Assembly: GCF_934630535.1 (NCBI RefSeq)
Contig: NZ_CAKTVU010000004.1
Coordinates: 1 to 64,000 of the forward strand
Length of the DNA: 64,000 bases
Reading direction: 5' to 3'
From: an uncultured Senegalimassilia sp.
Lineage (GTDB): Bacteria > Actinomycetota > Coriobacteriia > Coriobacteriales > Eggerthellaceae
In this document: piece after piece, positions 17,121-25,536 of the stretch
How the letters are laid out: each line of letters starts with the position of its first letter
Position numbering within the stretch: position 1 is the first letter of the stretch
The notes under the pieces: generated by a model
The model's input: the letters and a program-made list of their open reading frames with translations, nothing else
What the model was told of the DNA's origin: nothing
Databases searched by the model: none
Translations under genes and position numbers: made by a program

Positions 17121-18081
17121 GGCCGAATCTTCTTGCGACGATAAGGCGCCTAAGGATGTGGATATGCAAGTCTTCGCAGCCATCGAGCGGTTCATCGGCT
17201 CGTGGCGTACTGAGCGCAATCCCTCTGAGAACACCTTGCGCGCGTACCGGATCGACTTGCTCGATTACGCCAGGTGGGCAAAGCGCACCCGCGTCGATGG
17301 CCTGCATCCCAGCCATCGGCAGCTTCGCCGCTACTTAAGCCAGCTTGAGCAGGCGCAGTATTCGCGCGCGACGGTGAATCGCCGCCTGTCGGCCGTGCGC
17401 ACCTTCTTCCAGTGGCTCAATGTCAACGGGATGGTATCCGAGGATCCCGCCAGCGCGCTTTCGGGCCCTAAGCAGCCGCAGCGTCTGCCGCATCATCTTC
17501 GTCCGCAAGACGTTGCCGTGCTGCTCGGTGTATATGGCAAACGACTTGATTCCCAAGGGCGCGACGAGCGCACGCCCTCCGAGATGCGCAATCAGGCGCT
17601 GCTTGAGTTTCTCTACGCATGCGGCGCGCGCGTGTCTGAGGCTTCCGGGTTGTTGCTTTCCGCGGTTGATTTCGACCAGGGGCAATGCCGCGTGCTCGGC
17701 AAGGGGTCCAAGGAGCGCATCGTGCCCTTGCACGATCTTGCCCTTTCGAGTATGCGCACGTACCTGCTGTTCGCGCGGCCCGTGCTTGTCAAGGGCAAGG
17801 AATGCCCGTACTTCTTCGTTTCGACGCGCGGTAACCAAATGGGAACCGATGCGATTCGCAAGATGTTCAAGCAGGCGCTTGCCGCTGCGGGGCTTCCGTC
17901 CACCATCACGCCGCACGACCTGCGCCACACCTTCGCCACCGACGTGCTGGCAGGAGGCGCCGATCTGCGAAGCGTTCAGGAGATGCTCGGGCACGCAAGC
18001 CTGTCTACCACGCAGATTTACACGCATACCACCCCCGAGCGTTTAGGCGCCGAACATCATAGGGCGCATCCTAGGGGATAG
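17110..18081 (+). CDS. xerC: Tyrosine recombinase, XerC/XerD type
   Basis: 323 aa. An N-terminal SAM-like core-binding domain (residues about 20-110) is followed by the catalytic domain with R174, K198, H269, R272, H295 and Y304. This is the full set for chromosome-dimer resolution at dif. The C-terminus AHPRG is typical of Xer proteins. ATG 17110, preceded by GGGGGAAG, overlaps trmFO; ATG 17164 is an alternative. The context next to dprA and trmFO resembles xerC/codV of Firmicutes, so this is a housekeeping recombinase rather than an integrase. Confidence 0.92.
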   Translation: MTPKAESSCDDKAPKDVDMQVFAAIERFIGSWRTERNPSENTLRAYRIDLLDYARWAKRTRVDGLHPSHRQLRRYLSQLEQAQYSRATVNRRLSAVRTFFQWLNVNGMVSEDPASALSGPKQPQRLPHHLRPQDVAVLLGVYGKRLDSQGRDERTPSEMRNQALLEFLYACGARVSEASGLLLSAVDFDQGQCRVLGKGSKERIVPLHDLALSSMRTYLLFARPVLVKGKECPYFFVSTRGNQMGTDAIRKMFKQALAAAGLPSTITPHDLRHTFATDVLAGGADLRSVQEMLGHASLSTTQIYTHTTPERLGAEHHRAHPRG

Positions 18082-18097
18082 GCGCCACGGTTTCCGG

Positions 18098-18445
18098 TTA
18101 TCTTCCCAGCAAATGCCTGATGGCGGCAATCGGGTGCCTCGTGATCATGCGGGGGCCGCTGTAGCGCATCACTTGGCGGATGCGCTCGCGCATTTCCGGC
18201 TTGTAGCAGTGGTTCTCGCAGGCATCGCAGCTGGTTTTCACGTGCATCTTGCGGCATCGGCGCGTTCGCAGCGCGGCGTATTCGTCGAGCTTCGCGCATT
18301 CCGGGCACACGGCTTCGCCGCATACCGCGGTTTCGGTCCTGCTGGCTCGTTCGTGGTTGCCGGCGCAATACAGCGCCACCATCTGCGAGATGGTCTTCTC
18401 CTCGCGAGCTCGGCGCTTCGCGATCTTCGGGGTGTCTTGTTGCAC
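18098..18445 (-). CDS. YgbA-like protein (nitrous oxide-stimulated promoter family)
   Basis: 115 aa. The C-terminal SGPRMITRHPIAAIRHLL, the CDACENHCYKPEMRERIRQVMRYS segment and the CPECAKLDEYAALRTRRC cysteines match the YgbA_NO family. In enterobacteria ygbA belongs to the NO-responsive regulon; the biochemical role is not established. At least six cysteines suggest a metal or Fe-S site. Start is GTG 18445, 12 bases after the upstream membrane-protein gene, with which it is probably co-transcribed. Confidence 0.85.
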   Translation of the reverse strand: MQQDTPKIAKRRAREEKTISQMVALYCAGNHERASRTETAVCGEAVCPECAKLDEYAALRTRRCRKMHVKTSCDACENHCYKPEMRERIRQVMRYSGPRMITRHPIAAIRHLLGR

Positions 18446-18457
18446 GTTAGGGCCGCC

Positions 18458-19225
18458 CTACATCGCCGTCAGGCGGATGCCCACGTATGCTGCGGTGCTC
18501 GGCAGGCCCTTGATATCGTACTTGTCCGACAGCGGGGCCGCGGATACGCGCCAGGTGTAGGTGTCGCCATCGATATCGACGGTGCCGGTTTGGAAGGTGT
18601 TGCCCACTTCATCGGTGTCCATGGACGCGCTAGAGGCTTCGAATCCCTCGGCGGCTATGGCGGCTTGGATAGCGGCTTCAAGCGTGCTCGAGGAGAAATC
18701 GGCGTATTTCACCGCCATGGACAAGGTGTCGGCGCGATCGACGGTAAGCGTCCAGCTGCCATTGAGCAGCAGGGCAGCCTGGGAGGCCGAAAGGCTGCCC
18801 AGGCCCTTCGCGTACATGGCCGCGGCATCGGCGACCGTGACATCGGAGGGGAGTTTGACCAGGTCAAGGCCGGCGGTGCCTTCCGCGGTTTGGTTGTACA
18901 CGGTGTAGCCGGCGGCGGTGAGCGAATCCAGGATGGCCTGATCGTCCATATCCACCATCTGCGTGAGCACGGGAAGGTTGTAACTGACCGATCGCGCGAG
19001 GTTCTCCTCGACGCTTGCCTTGCTCTGGGTGTTCGAGTCGCTTACCGCGGTGATGGCGCCGGTGGCTAAGCGAAAGCCGATGATGATGGCGACGACGACG
19101 AACACCGCCATGATGATCTTCTGGCTGCGCGGCATGTCTACGGGGCGCAGCAGGCTTGAGCCGTCCATATAGCGTACGTTGCCCTGCTCGATGGAATAAT
19201 CGGTATGGCGATGGAATAACGACAT
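18458..19225 (-). CDS. Membrane-anchored protein of unknown function
   Basis: About 255 aa. After a 35-residue cytoplasmic N-terminus there is one transmembrane helix (KIIMAVFVVVAIIIGF), and the remaining 200 residues are predicted extracytoplasmic. That region is rich in Ala, Ser, Thr and Asp with no cysteine. It resembles a secreted substrate-binding or cell-surface domain but I recognise no family. ATG 19225 follows AGGCAGGT. An extended -10 (TGCTATACT, minus strand at 19270-19278) lies upstream. It is divergent from the riboswitch-terC unit. Confidence 0.65.
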   Translation of the reverse strand: MSLFHRHTDYSIEQGNVRYMDGSSLLRPVDMPRSQKIIMAVFVVVAIIIGFRLATGAITAVSDSNTQSKASVEENLARSVSYNLPVLTQMVDMDDQAILDSLTAAGYTVYNQTAEGTAGLDLVKLPSDVTVADAAAMYAKGLGSLSASQAALLLNGSWTLTVDRADTLSMAVKYADFSSSTLEAAIQAAIAAEGFEASSASMDTDEVGNTFQTGTVDIDGDTYTWRVSAAPLSDKYDIKGLPSTAAYVGIRLTAM

Positions 19226-19269
19226 GGGTACCTGCCTGTCGGTTTTTAGTCGGTTTGTGTGCGTGGGTA

Positions 19270-19278
19270 AGTATAGCA
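19270..19278 (-). promoter_or_regulatory. Extended -10 promoter of the membrane-protein gene
   Basis: On the minus strand TGCTATACT matches the TGn-TATAAT consensus closely and lies 45 bp before the start codon at 19225. Confidence 0.5.
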
Positions 19279-19299
19279 TTGCCCTGAGGGGGCGCTCAT

Positions 19300-19400
19300 G
19301 GTAGCCTACGGAATGCCCATGGGGGAGTAGCTGGCAGGACATACCTGCGGTGCGTTCAACATCGTGGCCGGCAACGGTCTGGCGTACCTGAAATTGCAAG
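19300..19400 (+). promoter_or_regulatory. yybP-ykoY family (manganese) riboswitch upstream of terC
   Basis: The leader of a TerC-family gene contains GGGGGAGTAGC (19321-19331), the hallmark of the first internal loop of the yybP-ykoY aptamer, and a second conserved loop region (GCGTTCAACATCG at about 19352). A Rho-independent terminator starts where the aptamer ends. This class senses Mn2+ and controls terC/ykoY-type exporters. Boundaries are approximate. Confidence 0.75.
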
Positions 19401-19446
19401 ACTCATGGCGCAGCGTTTTCCAAGCGTTGCGCCATGAGTCTTTTTT
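19398..19446 (+). terminator. Riboswitch expression-platform terminator
   Basis: A 15-bp stem (19398-19412 with 19428-19442) ends in TTTTTT. It lies inside the terC leader, 95 bp before the start codon, with no upstream plus-strand gene to terminate. That fits regulated attenuation. Confidence 0.85.
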
Positions 19447-19540
19447 ATTGCGCTGCTCATCCGAGGAGACGGGGTCAACCGCGCACCGTGCACCACGGTG
19501 CGCTTCGGACCGGACGAAACGACGTAAAGGAGCAATGCAA

Positions 19541-20425
19541 ATGGATTTTTCCATCTTCGCCACGCCCGAAGCTTGGATCAGCTTGTTGACGCTGATGTTT
19601 CTGGAGGTGGTCCTGGGTGTGGACAACATCGTGTTCATCTCCATCACCACCAACCGATTGGCGCCCGAGCATCAGCATATCGGCCGTAAGCTCGGCTTGC
19701 TGGGCGCCATGATATCGCGCTGCATCTTCCTGTGCTTCGCTAGCTATCTGGTGCACATGACTAAGCCGTTGTTTACCTTGGACCTGGGCTTTTTCCAGCA
19801 TGCGTTCAATGTGCGCGACCTGGTGCTGCTGGCCGGCGGTGCGTATCTGATCTACAAGGGCATCGATGAGCTTCGCGATGTGCTGGCCTTGACCGAGGAG
19901 AAGGCCGCGCACTCCGAGGAGCACAAAGAGATGCATCGCATCGGGCTTGGCCAGGCCATCGTCACCATCATGGTGATGGACCTGGTGTTCTCCATCGACT
20001 CGGTCATCACCGCGGTGGGCTTGGCGGAGCATCTGATCATCATGATCATGGCGGTTATCTTCGCAATCGTCATCATGATGGTGTTCATCGACGCCATCGC
20101 CGACTTCATCAACAGGCACACGGAGATGAAGATCTTGGCCCTGGTGTTCATCACGGTCATCGGTATGCTGCTGTTCTTCGATTCGCTGGGCATCAACTCG
20201 GGCATCGAGGTGCTCGACATGCACATGGAGAAGCTCATGGTGTACTGCGCCATGGTGTTCGCCGTCGTCTTGGAGCTTATCCAAATGCGCTACAACTCGA
20301 ATCTTGCGAAGTGGAAGGAAAGCCTCAAGAACCAGGGTCGCAAGGTCGAGGAGCTCGAAGGCGGGGAGCGCAAGGTCGAGGAGCTCGAAGGCGAGCAGCG
20401 CAAGGGCGAGGCGCTGAACAGCTAG
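19541..20425 (+). CDS. TerC family integral membrane protein, probable manganese exporter
   Basis: About 294 aa with seven to eight transmembrane segments. The two conserved metal-site motifs of the family are present: LGVDNIVFISI near the N-terminus and MDLVFSIDSVITAVG at mid-protein. TerC proteins under yybP-ykoY control export Mn2+, often to supply or protect extracytoplasmic enzymes. ATG 19541 has AAAGGAGC at the right distance; ATG 19535 is too close. The C-terminal cytoplasmic tail contains a tandem repeat, KVEELEGGER then KVEELEGEQR. Confidence 0.9.
   Translation: MDFSIFATPEAWISLLTLMFLEVVLGVDNIVFISITTNRLAPEHQHIGRKLGLLGAMISRCIFLCFASYLVHMTKPLFTLDLGFFQHAFNVRDLVLLAGGAYLIYKGIDELRDVLALTEEKAAHSEEHKEMHRIGLGQAIVTIMVMDLVFSIDSVITAVGLAEHLIIMIMAVIFAIVIMMVFIDAIADFINRHTEMKILALVFITVIGMLLFFDSLGINSGIEVLDMHMEKLMVYCAMVFAVVLELIQMRYNSNLAKWKESLKNQGRKVEELEGGERKVEELEGEQRKGEALNS
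20339..20413 (+). repeat. 30-bp tandem repeat in the terC 3' end
   Basis: Units 20339-20368 and 20369-20398 differ at only a few bases, and a partial third unit follows. They encode the charged tail of the TerC protein. Confidence 0.85.
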
Positions 20426-20456
20426 CCTGGTGCTGATGCGTGCTCGAGCGGGTTTT

Positions 20457-20481
20457 CGTCGGCCGCTTTATGCGGCCGACG
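20457..20481 (+). terminator. 10-bp hairpin after terC
   Basis: CGTCGGCCGC pairs with GCGGCCGACG around TTTAT, 30 bases after the terC stop. Only a weak T run (CTCTTT) follows downstream. Confidence 0.5.
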
Positions 20482-20534
20482 GTGTGCTCTTTGCGCAATA
20501 GCGTCCGTGCGGCGTTATCGGGCAGCATGCCCGA

Positions 20535-20578
20535 ACGACAACGGCCCTGCAGGTTCGATCCTGCAGGGCCGTTGTCGT
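20535..20578. terminator. 19-bp hairpin between the convergent terC and lipid-kinase genes
   Basis: Arms 20535-20553 and 20560-20578 are perfectly complementary with a six-base loop. Neither strand has a clear T tract, but the location between two converging genes suggests a bidirectional terminator. Confidence 0.6.
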
Positions 20579-20587
20579 CTTGCGGCG

Positions 20588-21499
20588 CTATTGTTTCTTG
20601 AACTGCGAGTAGCCTTCATCGGAGATGAACAGGCGCGTGGCCCGGGGCAGGATGCGCGCGGAAAACGGCGTGGAAAGCCCGGTGGCCTCGCCGTCGTATT
20701 GGACCTCCATGGCGGGATCGGCGTCGATCATAACCTCCTTGGCGCGGAAGATCTCCAGCGCATCCGTGCGGTCGGGGAATTCGCCGTCGCGGTCCAAAAG
20801 TCCTGCGAACACGGCCGGTATCAGGTCGAACGCGGTTTTCGCCTTCAGCACCACCACGTCGAACTCGCCGTCGCGTGGCTCGTTGTCGTGCGTCACGGTG
20901 ATATCGAACTGGATTTTGCTGAAGTTCACCAGCAGCACCCCAAGGCCTTCGCTTTGCACTTGCCGGCCGTCTAAGGTGAGCGTGAACTTCGATTGCTGCG
21001 GCATGGCGTTGGCCACCGCCGACTGCAGATACGCCATGGGGCCGAGCAATCGTTTGCCGCGCTGCGCCCCGCGCATGATGACGGCGTCGTAGCCCGCACC
21101 GGCCATGATGGAGAAACCGAAGCGCTGTCCGTCGACGCAGATCTCGCCCATGTCGAAGTCCAGGGTTTGCCCGTCGCGCACCATCTTGGCCAGCGCATGG
21201 GGCTCGAGCGGGCTTGCAAGGTTGAGGGCGAGCAGGTTTGCCGTGCCCGCCGGGAAGGGCAGCACCGGTATGCCGGTGTTTGCCAGCAGGTAGCACACCG
21301 TGGCCACGGTGCCGTCTCCGCCCGCTGCGATCACGGCATCGAAGTCCTTCGCATCTGAGAGCAGGGAGCTCACCGGTGTGGTGCCGTTGGTGCAGCGCAT
21401 GTAGATATCGTCGCCGTCGGCGGCGAAGCTGCGCATGAAATCGTAGATGGCTCCTTCGCCGTATCCCGATGCCAGGTTGTTGATGACAAGCAGTTTCAC
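20588..21499 (-). CDS. Diacylglycerol kinase-family lipid kinase
   Basis: 303 aa. The AAGGDGTVATV nucleotide-binding motif (about residue 58) and the later GAGYDAVIMR and DFDMGEI segments identify the DAGK/YegS/BmrU family, which phosphorylates membrane lipids such as diacylglycerol. The protein is soluble or peripheral, with no transmembrane helix. Start is GTG 21499 with GGAAGGGAAA upstream. It is monocistronic and divergent from rnd. Confidence 0.88.
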   Translation of the reverse strand: MKLLVINNLASGYGEGAIYDFMRSFAADGDDIYMRCTNGTTPVSSLLSDAKDFDAVIAAGGDGTVATVCYLLANTGIPVLPFPAGTANLLALNLASPLEPHALAKMVRDGQTLDFDMGEICVDGQRFGFSIMAGAGYDAVIMRGAQRGKRLLGPMAYLQSAVANAMPQQSKFTLTLDGRQVQSEGLGVLLVNFSKIQFDITVTHDNEPRDGEFDVVVLKAKTAFDLIPAVFAGLLDRDGEFPDRTDALEIFRAKEVMIDADPAMEVQYDGEATGLSTPFSARILPRATRLFISDEGYSQFKKQ

Positions 21500-21567
21500 G
21501 GTTTTCCCTTCCGTTGCGGTATTCTTACATCATAAAGCACAACGATATGAACGTGAGGAATTACCGG

Positions 21568-22722
21568 GTGTATATCGAAGATCAAGAAGCACTGGAGGCG
21601 TTCGTCGAGCGAGCACGCCGCTCAAGCGTCCTTGCCATCGACACCGAGTTTTTACGCGAGAAGACCTATTATGCGCGCCTGTGCTTGATCCAGTTCGCCA
21701 CCGACGACGAGGTGGCGGTGGTCGACCCGTTCGGCATTAAGGACCTGCATGTGCTGGCCCCGCTGCTCGAGGATCCAGATGTGATGAAGGTGTTGCACTC
21801 CGGTGGGCAGGACCTTGAGATCTTGTGGCACGAGGTGGGCGTGCTTCCGCAGCCGCTGTTCGACACGCAGGTTGCCGCGGCGCTATTGGGGCACACGCAG
21901 CAGATCGGCTACGGGGCATTGGTCGGCGCCGAATGCGGCGTGGCGCTCAAGAAGGTGGATTCCTTCACCGACTGGTCGCGCCGTCCCTTGTCGGAATCCC
22001 AGCTGCGTTATGCCGCCGACGACGTCATCTACCTTCCCCGCATGTACGAGCATATGAAGCAGGAATTGGAGCGCCAGGGGCGCCTGCATTGGCTTGACCC
22101 TGAATTCGCCGAGATGTGCGATCCCGCTCGCTTCGAATCCGATGAGCGCGAGCGCTATCGCAGGCTCAAGCGCGTCGGCCAGCTATCGCGCAAGCAGCTT
22201 GCGGCGGCGCGCGAGGTGGCCGCATGGCGCGAGGTCACGGCGCAGAAGCGCAACGTGCCGCGCAAGTGGGTCATCACCGACGAGCAGATCGTCGAGGCGT
22301 GCAAGCGCGAGGCCCGCACCATCGACGAGCTGTTCATGGTGCGAGGCATGCGCGAGAAGCTCAACACCCGCGATGCCCGTACGGTCGCCGGCCTTATGAA
22401 GAAGGCGCTGGAATCCGGTCCGCAAAGCTGGCCCGAGCTCGACCGCAGCGGCCGCAACGAGCCCAACGTGGATGCACCGCTCGACCTTATGAGCGCGCTC
22501 GTGCGCTTGCGCGCCAAGGAGAACGGAGTGGCGTTCCCTACCTTGGCCAGCCATGACGACCTGGTGCGCATGGCCCGCGGATATCGCCAGGGCATCGATC
22601 TGTTGCGCGGATGGCGCCGGGCGCTGGTGGGCGAGGAGCTCATCGAGCTGCTCGAGGGCAAGCTCGTGCTGTCCTTGAACGGCCACGATCTGCACGTCAC
22701 GCGCCTGGATGGCGAAGAGTAG
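21568..22722 (+). CDS. rnd: Ribonuclease D
   Basis: About 384 aa 3'-5' exoribonuclease of the DEDDy class involved in tRNA 3' maturation. The catalytic acidic residues are in AIDTEFLREKTYYARLCLIQ, SGGQDLEILWHEVG and the Y-x3-D pattern of LRYAADDVIYL. An HRDC-type helical domain begins near VAAWREVTAQKRNVP. GTG 21568 has GAGGAA eight bases upstream; ATG 21547 is an alternative without a ribosome site. Confidence 0.92.
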   Translation: MYIEDQEALEAFVERARRSSVLAIDTEFLREKTYYARLCLIQFATDDEVAVVDPFGIKDLHVLAPLLEDPDVMKVLHSGGQDLEILWHEVGVLPQPLFDTQVAAALLGHTQQIGYGALVGAECGVALKKVDSFTDWSRRPLSESQLRYAADDVIYLPRMYEHMKQELERQGRLHWLDPEFAEMCDPARFESDERERYRRLKRVGQLSRKQLAAAREVAAWREVTAQKRNVPRKWVITDEQIVEACKREARTIDELFMVRGMREKLNTRDARTVAGLMKKALESGPQSWPELDRSGRNEPNVDAPLDLMSALVRLRAKENGVAFPTLASHDDLVRMARGYRQGIDLLRGWRRALVGEELIELLEGKLVLSLNGHDLHVTRLDGEE

Positions 22723-22840
22723 CTAGCGTGCCGCCCGGTGCGGCAACGTGAACGCGGCGGGCGCGATGCATTTCCGGTAACGGATTGCGAACGTTTCGCG
22801 GGAACATTCGTGAAACCGGCGGCAGGGCGTTTCGCTTCGG

Positions 22841-22846
22841 TATACT
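22841..22846 (+). promoter_or_regulatory. Candidate -10 box of the zinc-peptidase gene
   Basis: TATACT in the context CGGTATACTTTCC, shared with the sequence before dnaG (CGGTATACTTTAC) and rplS (CGGTATACTGTCC). No clear -35 is visible. Confidence 0.4.
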
Positions 22847-22939
22847 TTCCATTCGTTAAACCAAGCGCGCGTCTTCCTGGACGCGCCCCGGGGCGCAGGG
22901 TCCGCGCCGTACGCTTTCGATAGGAGTTGCATCATCCAC

Positions 22940-23602
22940 ATGAGCATGAGCTATTTGAGCCTGATCGTCGTCACCATGGTCATCGGCATGGGCGCGTCCT
23001 GGTACGTGAACCGCCAGATCAACAAGTATTTGCACGTACCCGCATCCACGCGCGTCACCGGCGCTCAGATGGCCGAGATGATGCTGGCGGCCAACGGCGT
23101 CCACGGCGTGCAGGTTTATCGCGGCGGCCCGCAGCAGGACCACTTCGACCCGCGCAACAATTCCATCACCTTGGACCCCGACGCGTTCGGCGGCACCTCC
23201 ATCACGGCCATTGCCACGGCATGCCACGAGGCCGGGCACGCCATCCAGTTCGCGCAGGGGTACGCGCCCATGAAGATTCGCGGTGCGCTCGTGCCGGCGG
23301 TGAACTTCGCGTCCAATGCCTGGGTGTTCCTGCTGATGTTCGGCATCTTCATGCAGCTGTCGGGCCTTACCACGCTTGCCATCATCATGTATGCCGTGGT
23401 GGTGCTGTTCCAGCTGGTCACGCTGCCCGTCGAGTTCGATGCGTCGCGTCGTGGCCTTGCGTATCTGAAGACCCAGGGCATCACGCAGGCCGAGCAGGGC
23501 GGCGCGTATTCCGTGCTGCGCGCTTGCGCGCTCACCTACGTTGCCGCTGCCTTGACGTCCATCCTGCAGCTGCTGTGGCTGCTGCAGTCCCGTGACGAGT
23601 AG
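22940..23602 (+). CDS. YugP-type membrane zinc metallopeptidase
   Basis: 220 aa. One N-terminal transmembrane helix, an HEAGH zinc-binding motif in ATACHEAGHAIQF at about residue 95, and further hydrophobic segments at about 120-160 and 195-215. This arrangement defines the YugP (Zn_peptidase_2) family. Its substrates are not known. ATG 22940 follows GGAGTTG at 22924-22930. The xseA frame overlaps its end. Confidence 0.88.
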   Translation: MSMSYLSLIVVTMVIGMGASWYVNRQINKYLHVPASTRVTGAQMAEMMLAANGVHGVQVYRGGPQQDHFDPRNNSITLDPDAFGGTSITAIATACHEAGHAIQFAQGYAPMKIRGALVPAVNFASNAWVFLLMFGIFMQLSGLTTLAIIMYAVVVLFQLVTLPVEFDASRRGLAYLKTQGITQAEQGGAYSVLRACALTYVAAALTSILQLLWLLQSRDE

Positions 23603-25280
23603 CAACGTGGCCTACGGTCGATCATATAACGGCGCCGCTGGGGGATCCCGCGGCGCTTTTGCTAGCTCGGGGGGTTCCGGTGCGCCTGCACGAAACGCCG
23701 AAGAGGCGGCGCGTGCGTGCGCTGCTGCTTTCGGCGCGCGTAAGACGGCGAGCTCGAACATCTCCTCGCGAAACGAAGGTGCGGCATCTGATGCGTCGGC
23801 CTCACGTGCTCTGTCGGTATCCGCCGCCATGCAGCTGGCGAAGGGGGCGCTCGAGGGCGTGACGGTGCGCCTGGTCGGCGAGATCTCCGAGCTGTCGAAC
23901 AAACCTGGGTACAAGGCCGTGTACTTCACGGTCAAGGACAAGTCGGCAAGCCTTCCCTGCATGATGTGGAACAACCGCTTCCGCGCCGTAGGCGTGCAGG
24001 TGGCCGTCGGGCAGCTGGTGGAACTGACGGGCAGGTTCACCCTGTACGCGGCGAAGGGGCGCATGAACTTCGACGTGTTCTCGCTCGCGCCGGTGGGAGA
24101 GGGCCAGCTGAGATTGCAGGTGGCCAACCTTGCGCGGAAGCTTTCCGCCGAAGGCCTTGCGGATCCTGCGCGAAAGCTGCCCTTGCCCGCCTATCCGCTT
24201 ACCATCGGCCTGGTCACAAGCCCGCGCGGCGATGCGGTGCACGATGTGCTGCGCACCCTGCGCCGCCGTTTCCCCGTGGCGCGGGTGCTGTTCTCGGGTG
24301 TAGCGGTGGAGGGTCCGCAGGCTCCTGCCGGCATCGTCGAAGGCATGCGCGCCGTCGTTCACGCCGGCGCCGAAGTGGTGCTCGTGGTGCGCGGCGGCGG
24401 CTCGTACGAGGATCTCATGCCGTTCAACGACGAGTTTCTTGCCCGCATGATCGTCAAATGCCCCGTGCCGGTGGTCACGGGCATCGGGCATGAACCCGAC
24501 ACATCCATCGCCGACATGGTCGCCGACGTGCGCGCCTCGACGCCTACGGCCGCCGCCGAGGCGGTAAGCCCGGCACGCGAGAACCTTGATGCGCTGTTCC
24601 GTGCGCGTCGTGGCAGCCTGGATACATGCGTTCAGCGCGCGCTCGAGAGCTGCTCGGCGCAAGTTGGACGCATTGCCAGCCGCCCGGTCTTCTGCGACCC
24701 CAACGCATTGCTGGCGGCTTCGGCTCAGGGGGTCGACCTGTATGCCGACAGGTTGGCAAGGGCGTTGCCGGCCAGCCTGGACCGCGACCGTGCGCAGGTC
24801 GACCGGTTGCGCGAGCGTTTGGGTGCGGCGCTTCCCAACGCCTTGACTTCTGACGCGGCGGCCGTGCAGCGGCAGCGCGAACGCCTGACGCGCGCGCTTT
24901 CGCAGGTCGTCGTCATGCCGGCGTCGCAAACGCAACGGGCGCGGGAGCGGCTGTTGCGCGCGATGCCCCAGGCTTGCGAGCGAGAGCGTGCGGTGCTCGA
25001 CAACGAGCAGCGGCGTTTGCGCGCGGCGGGCCGTCAGCTGCTCGAGCCGTTCCGCCGGCAAGCGGGTCTTTCGGCAGCGCAGCTTGACGCGCTATCGCCG
25101 CTGGCGGTTCTCGGCAGGGGTTACTCCATCGCCCGTGATAGCGGTGGAGGCGTGGTGAAGTCGGTCGAGCAGGCCCAGGCAGGGCAGAAGCTAGATGTGA
25201 CGGTGTCGGACGGCGTGATCGAATGCGATGTGTCGGGCGTCCGACGTGCTGATGATGGCTTTACAGGGAAGGAATCATGA
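23592..25280 (+). CDS. xseA: Exodeoxyribonuclease VII large subunit, extended N-terminus
   Basis: Up to 562 aa. It digests single-stranded DNA together with XseB. The OB-fold N-terminal domain begins near LSVSAAMQLAKGALEGV, and GLVTSPRGDAVHDVL, VRGGGSYEDLMPFN and VVTGIGHEPDTS mark the nuclease domain; a long helical C-terminal region follows. The first 75 residues are Ala/Gly/Ser-rich and not part of the family core. The start is uncertain: GTG 23592 or 23607 have no ribosome site, and ATG 23829 would trim the OB-fold. xseB follows after one base. Confidence 0.9.
   Translation: MTSSNVAYGRSYNGAAGGSRGAFASSGGSGAPARNAEEAARACAAAFGARKTASSNISSRNEGAASDASASRALSVSAAMQLAKGALEGVTVRLVGEISELSNKPGYKAVYFTVKDKSASLPCMMWNNRFRAVGVQVAVGQLVELTGRFTLYAAKGRMNFDVFSLAPVGEGQLRLQVANLARKLSAEGLADPARKLPLPAYPLTIGLVTSPRGDAVHDVLRTLRRRFPVARVLFSGVAVEGPQAPAGIVEGMRAVVHAGAEVVLVVRGGGSYEDLMPFNDEFLARMIVKCPVPVVTGIGHEPDTSIADMVADVRASTPTAAAEAVSPARENLDALFRARRGSLDTCVQRALESCSAQVGRIASRPVFCDPNALLAASAQGVDLYADRLARALPASLDRDRAQVDRLRERLGAALPNALTSDAAAVQRQRERLTRALSQVVVMPASQTQRARERLLRAMPQACERERAVLDNEQRRLRAAGRQLLEPFRRQAGLSAAQLDALSPLAVLGRGYSIARDSGGGVVKSVEQAQAGQKLDVTVSDGVIECDVSGVRRADDGFTGKES
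23632..23660 (+). terminator. Terminator-like hairpin inside the 5' part of the xseA frame
   Basis: GCGCCGC pairs with GCGGCGC, with additional GGG/CCC pairing, followed by TTTT. It lies 30 bases after the zinc-peptidase stop and could end that transcript. Confidence 0.5.
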
Positions 25281-25281
25281 A

Positions 25282-25536
25282 ATGGGCAATGAGGGTTTGA
25301 AACCGGTCGAGGACCTGACCTTTCGCGAGGCCATGGCCGAGCTCGACGGCATCGTCGGCGTGCTCGAGTCCAACACGCTCGAGCTTGAGGACAGCCTTGC
25401 CAGCTACGAGCGGGGCGTTGCCCTTCTTCGTGCGCTTCAAGGTCGCCTGGCAACGGCTCAGCAGAAGGTCGATGTGCTCATGGGCCAGCTTGAGCCGGAA
25501 GTGTCGGACGAGCAACGCGACACCACGCTTTCGTAG
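25282..25536 (+). CDS. xseB: Exodeoxyribonuclease VII small subunit
   Basis: 84 aa. The sequence LTFREAMAELDGIVGVLESNTLELEDSL followed by YERGVALLRAL is typical of XseB, a helical hairpin that forms the shell of exonuclease VII. ATG 25282 follows GGGAAGGAA inside the end of xseA. The spacing of one base argues for co-translation with xseA. Confidence 0.95.
   Translation: MGNEGLKPVEDLTFREAMAELDGIVGVLESNTLELEDSLASYERGVALLRALQGRLATAQQKVDVLMGQLEPEVSDEQRDTTLS

Noticed and set aside
17110..18081. Phage or integrative-element integrase
   Set aside because: The protein has XerC/XerD features and lies in a conserved housekeeping order next to dprA and trmFO. No attachment repeats, tRNA end or other mobile genes flank it.
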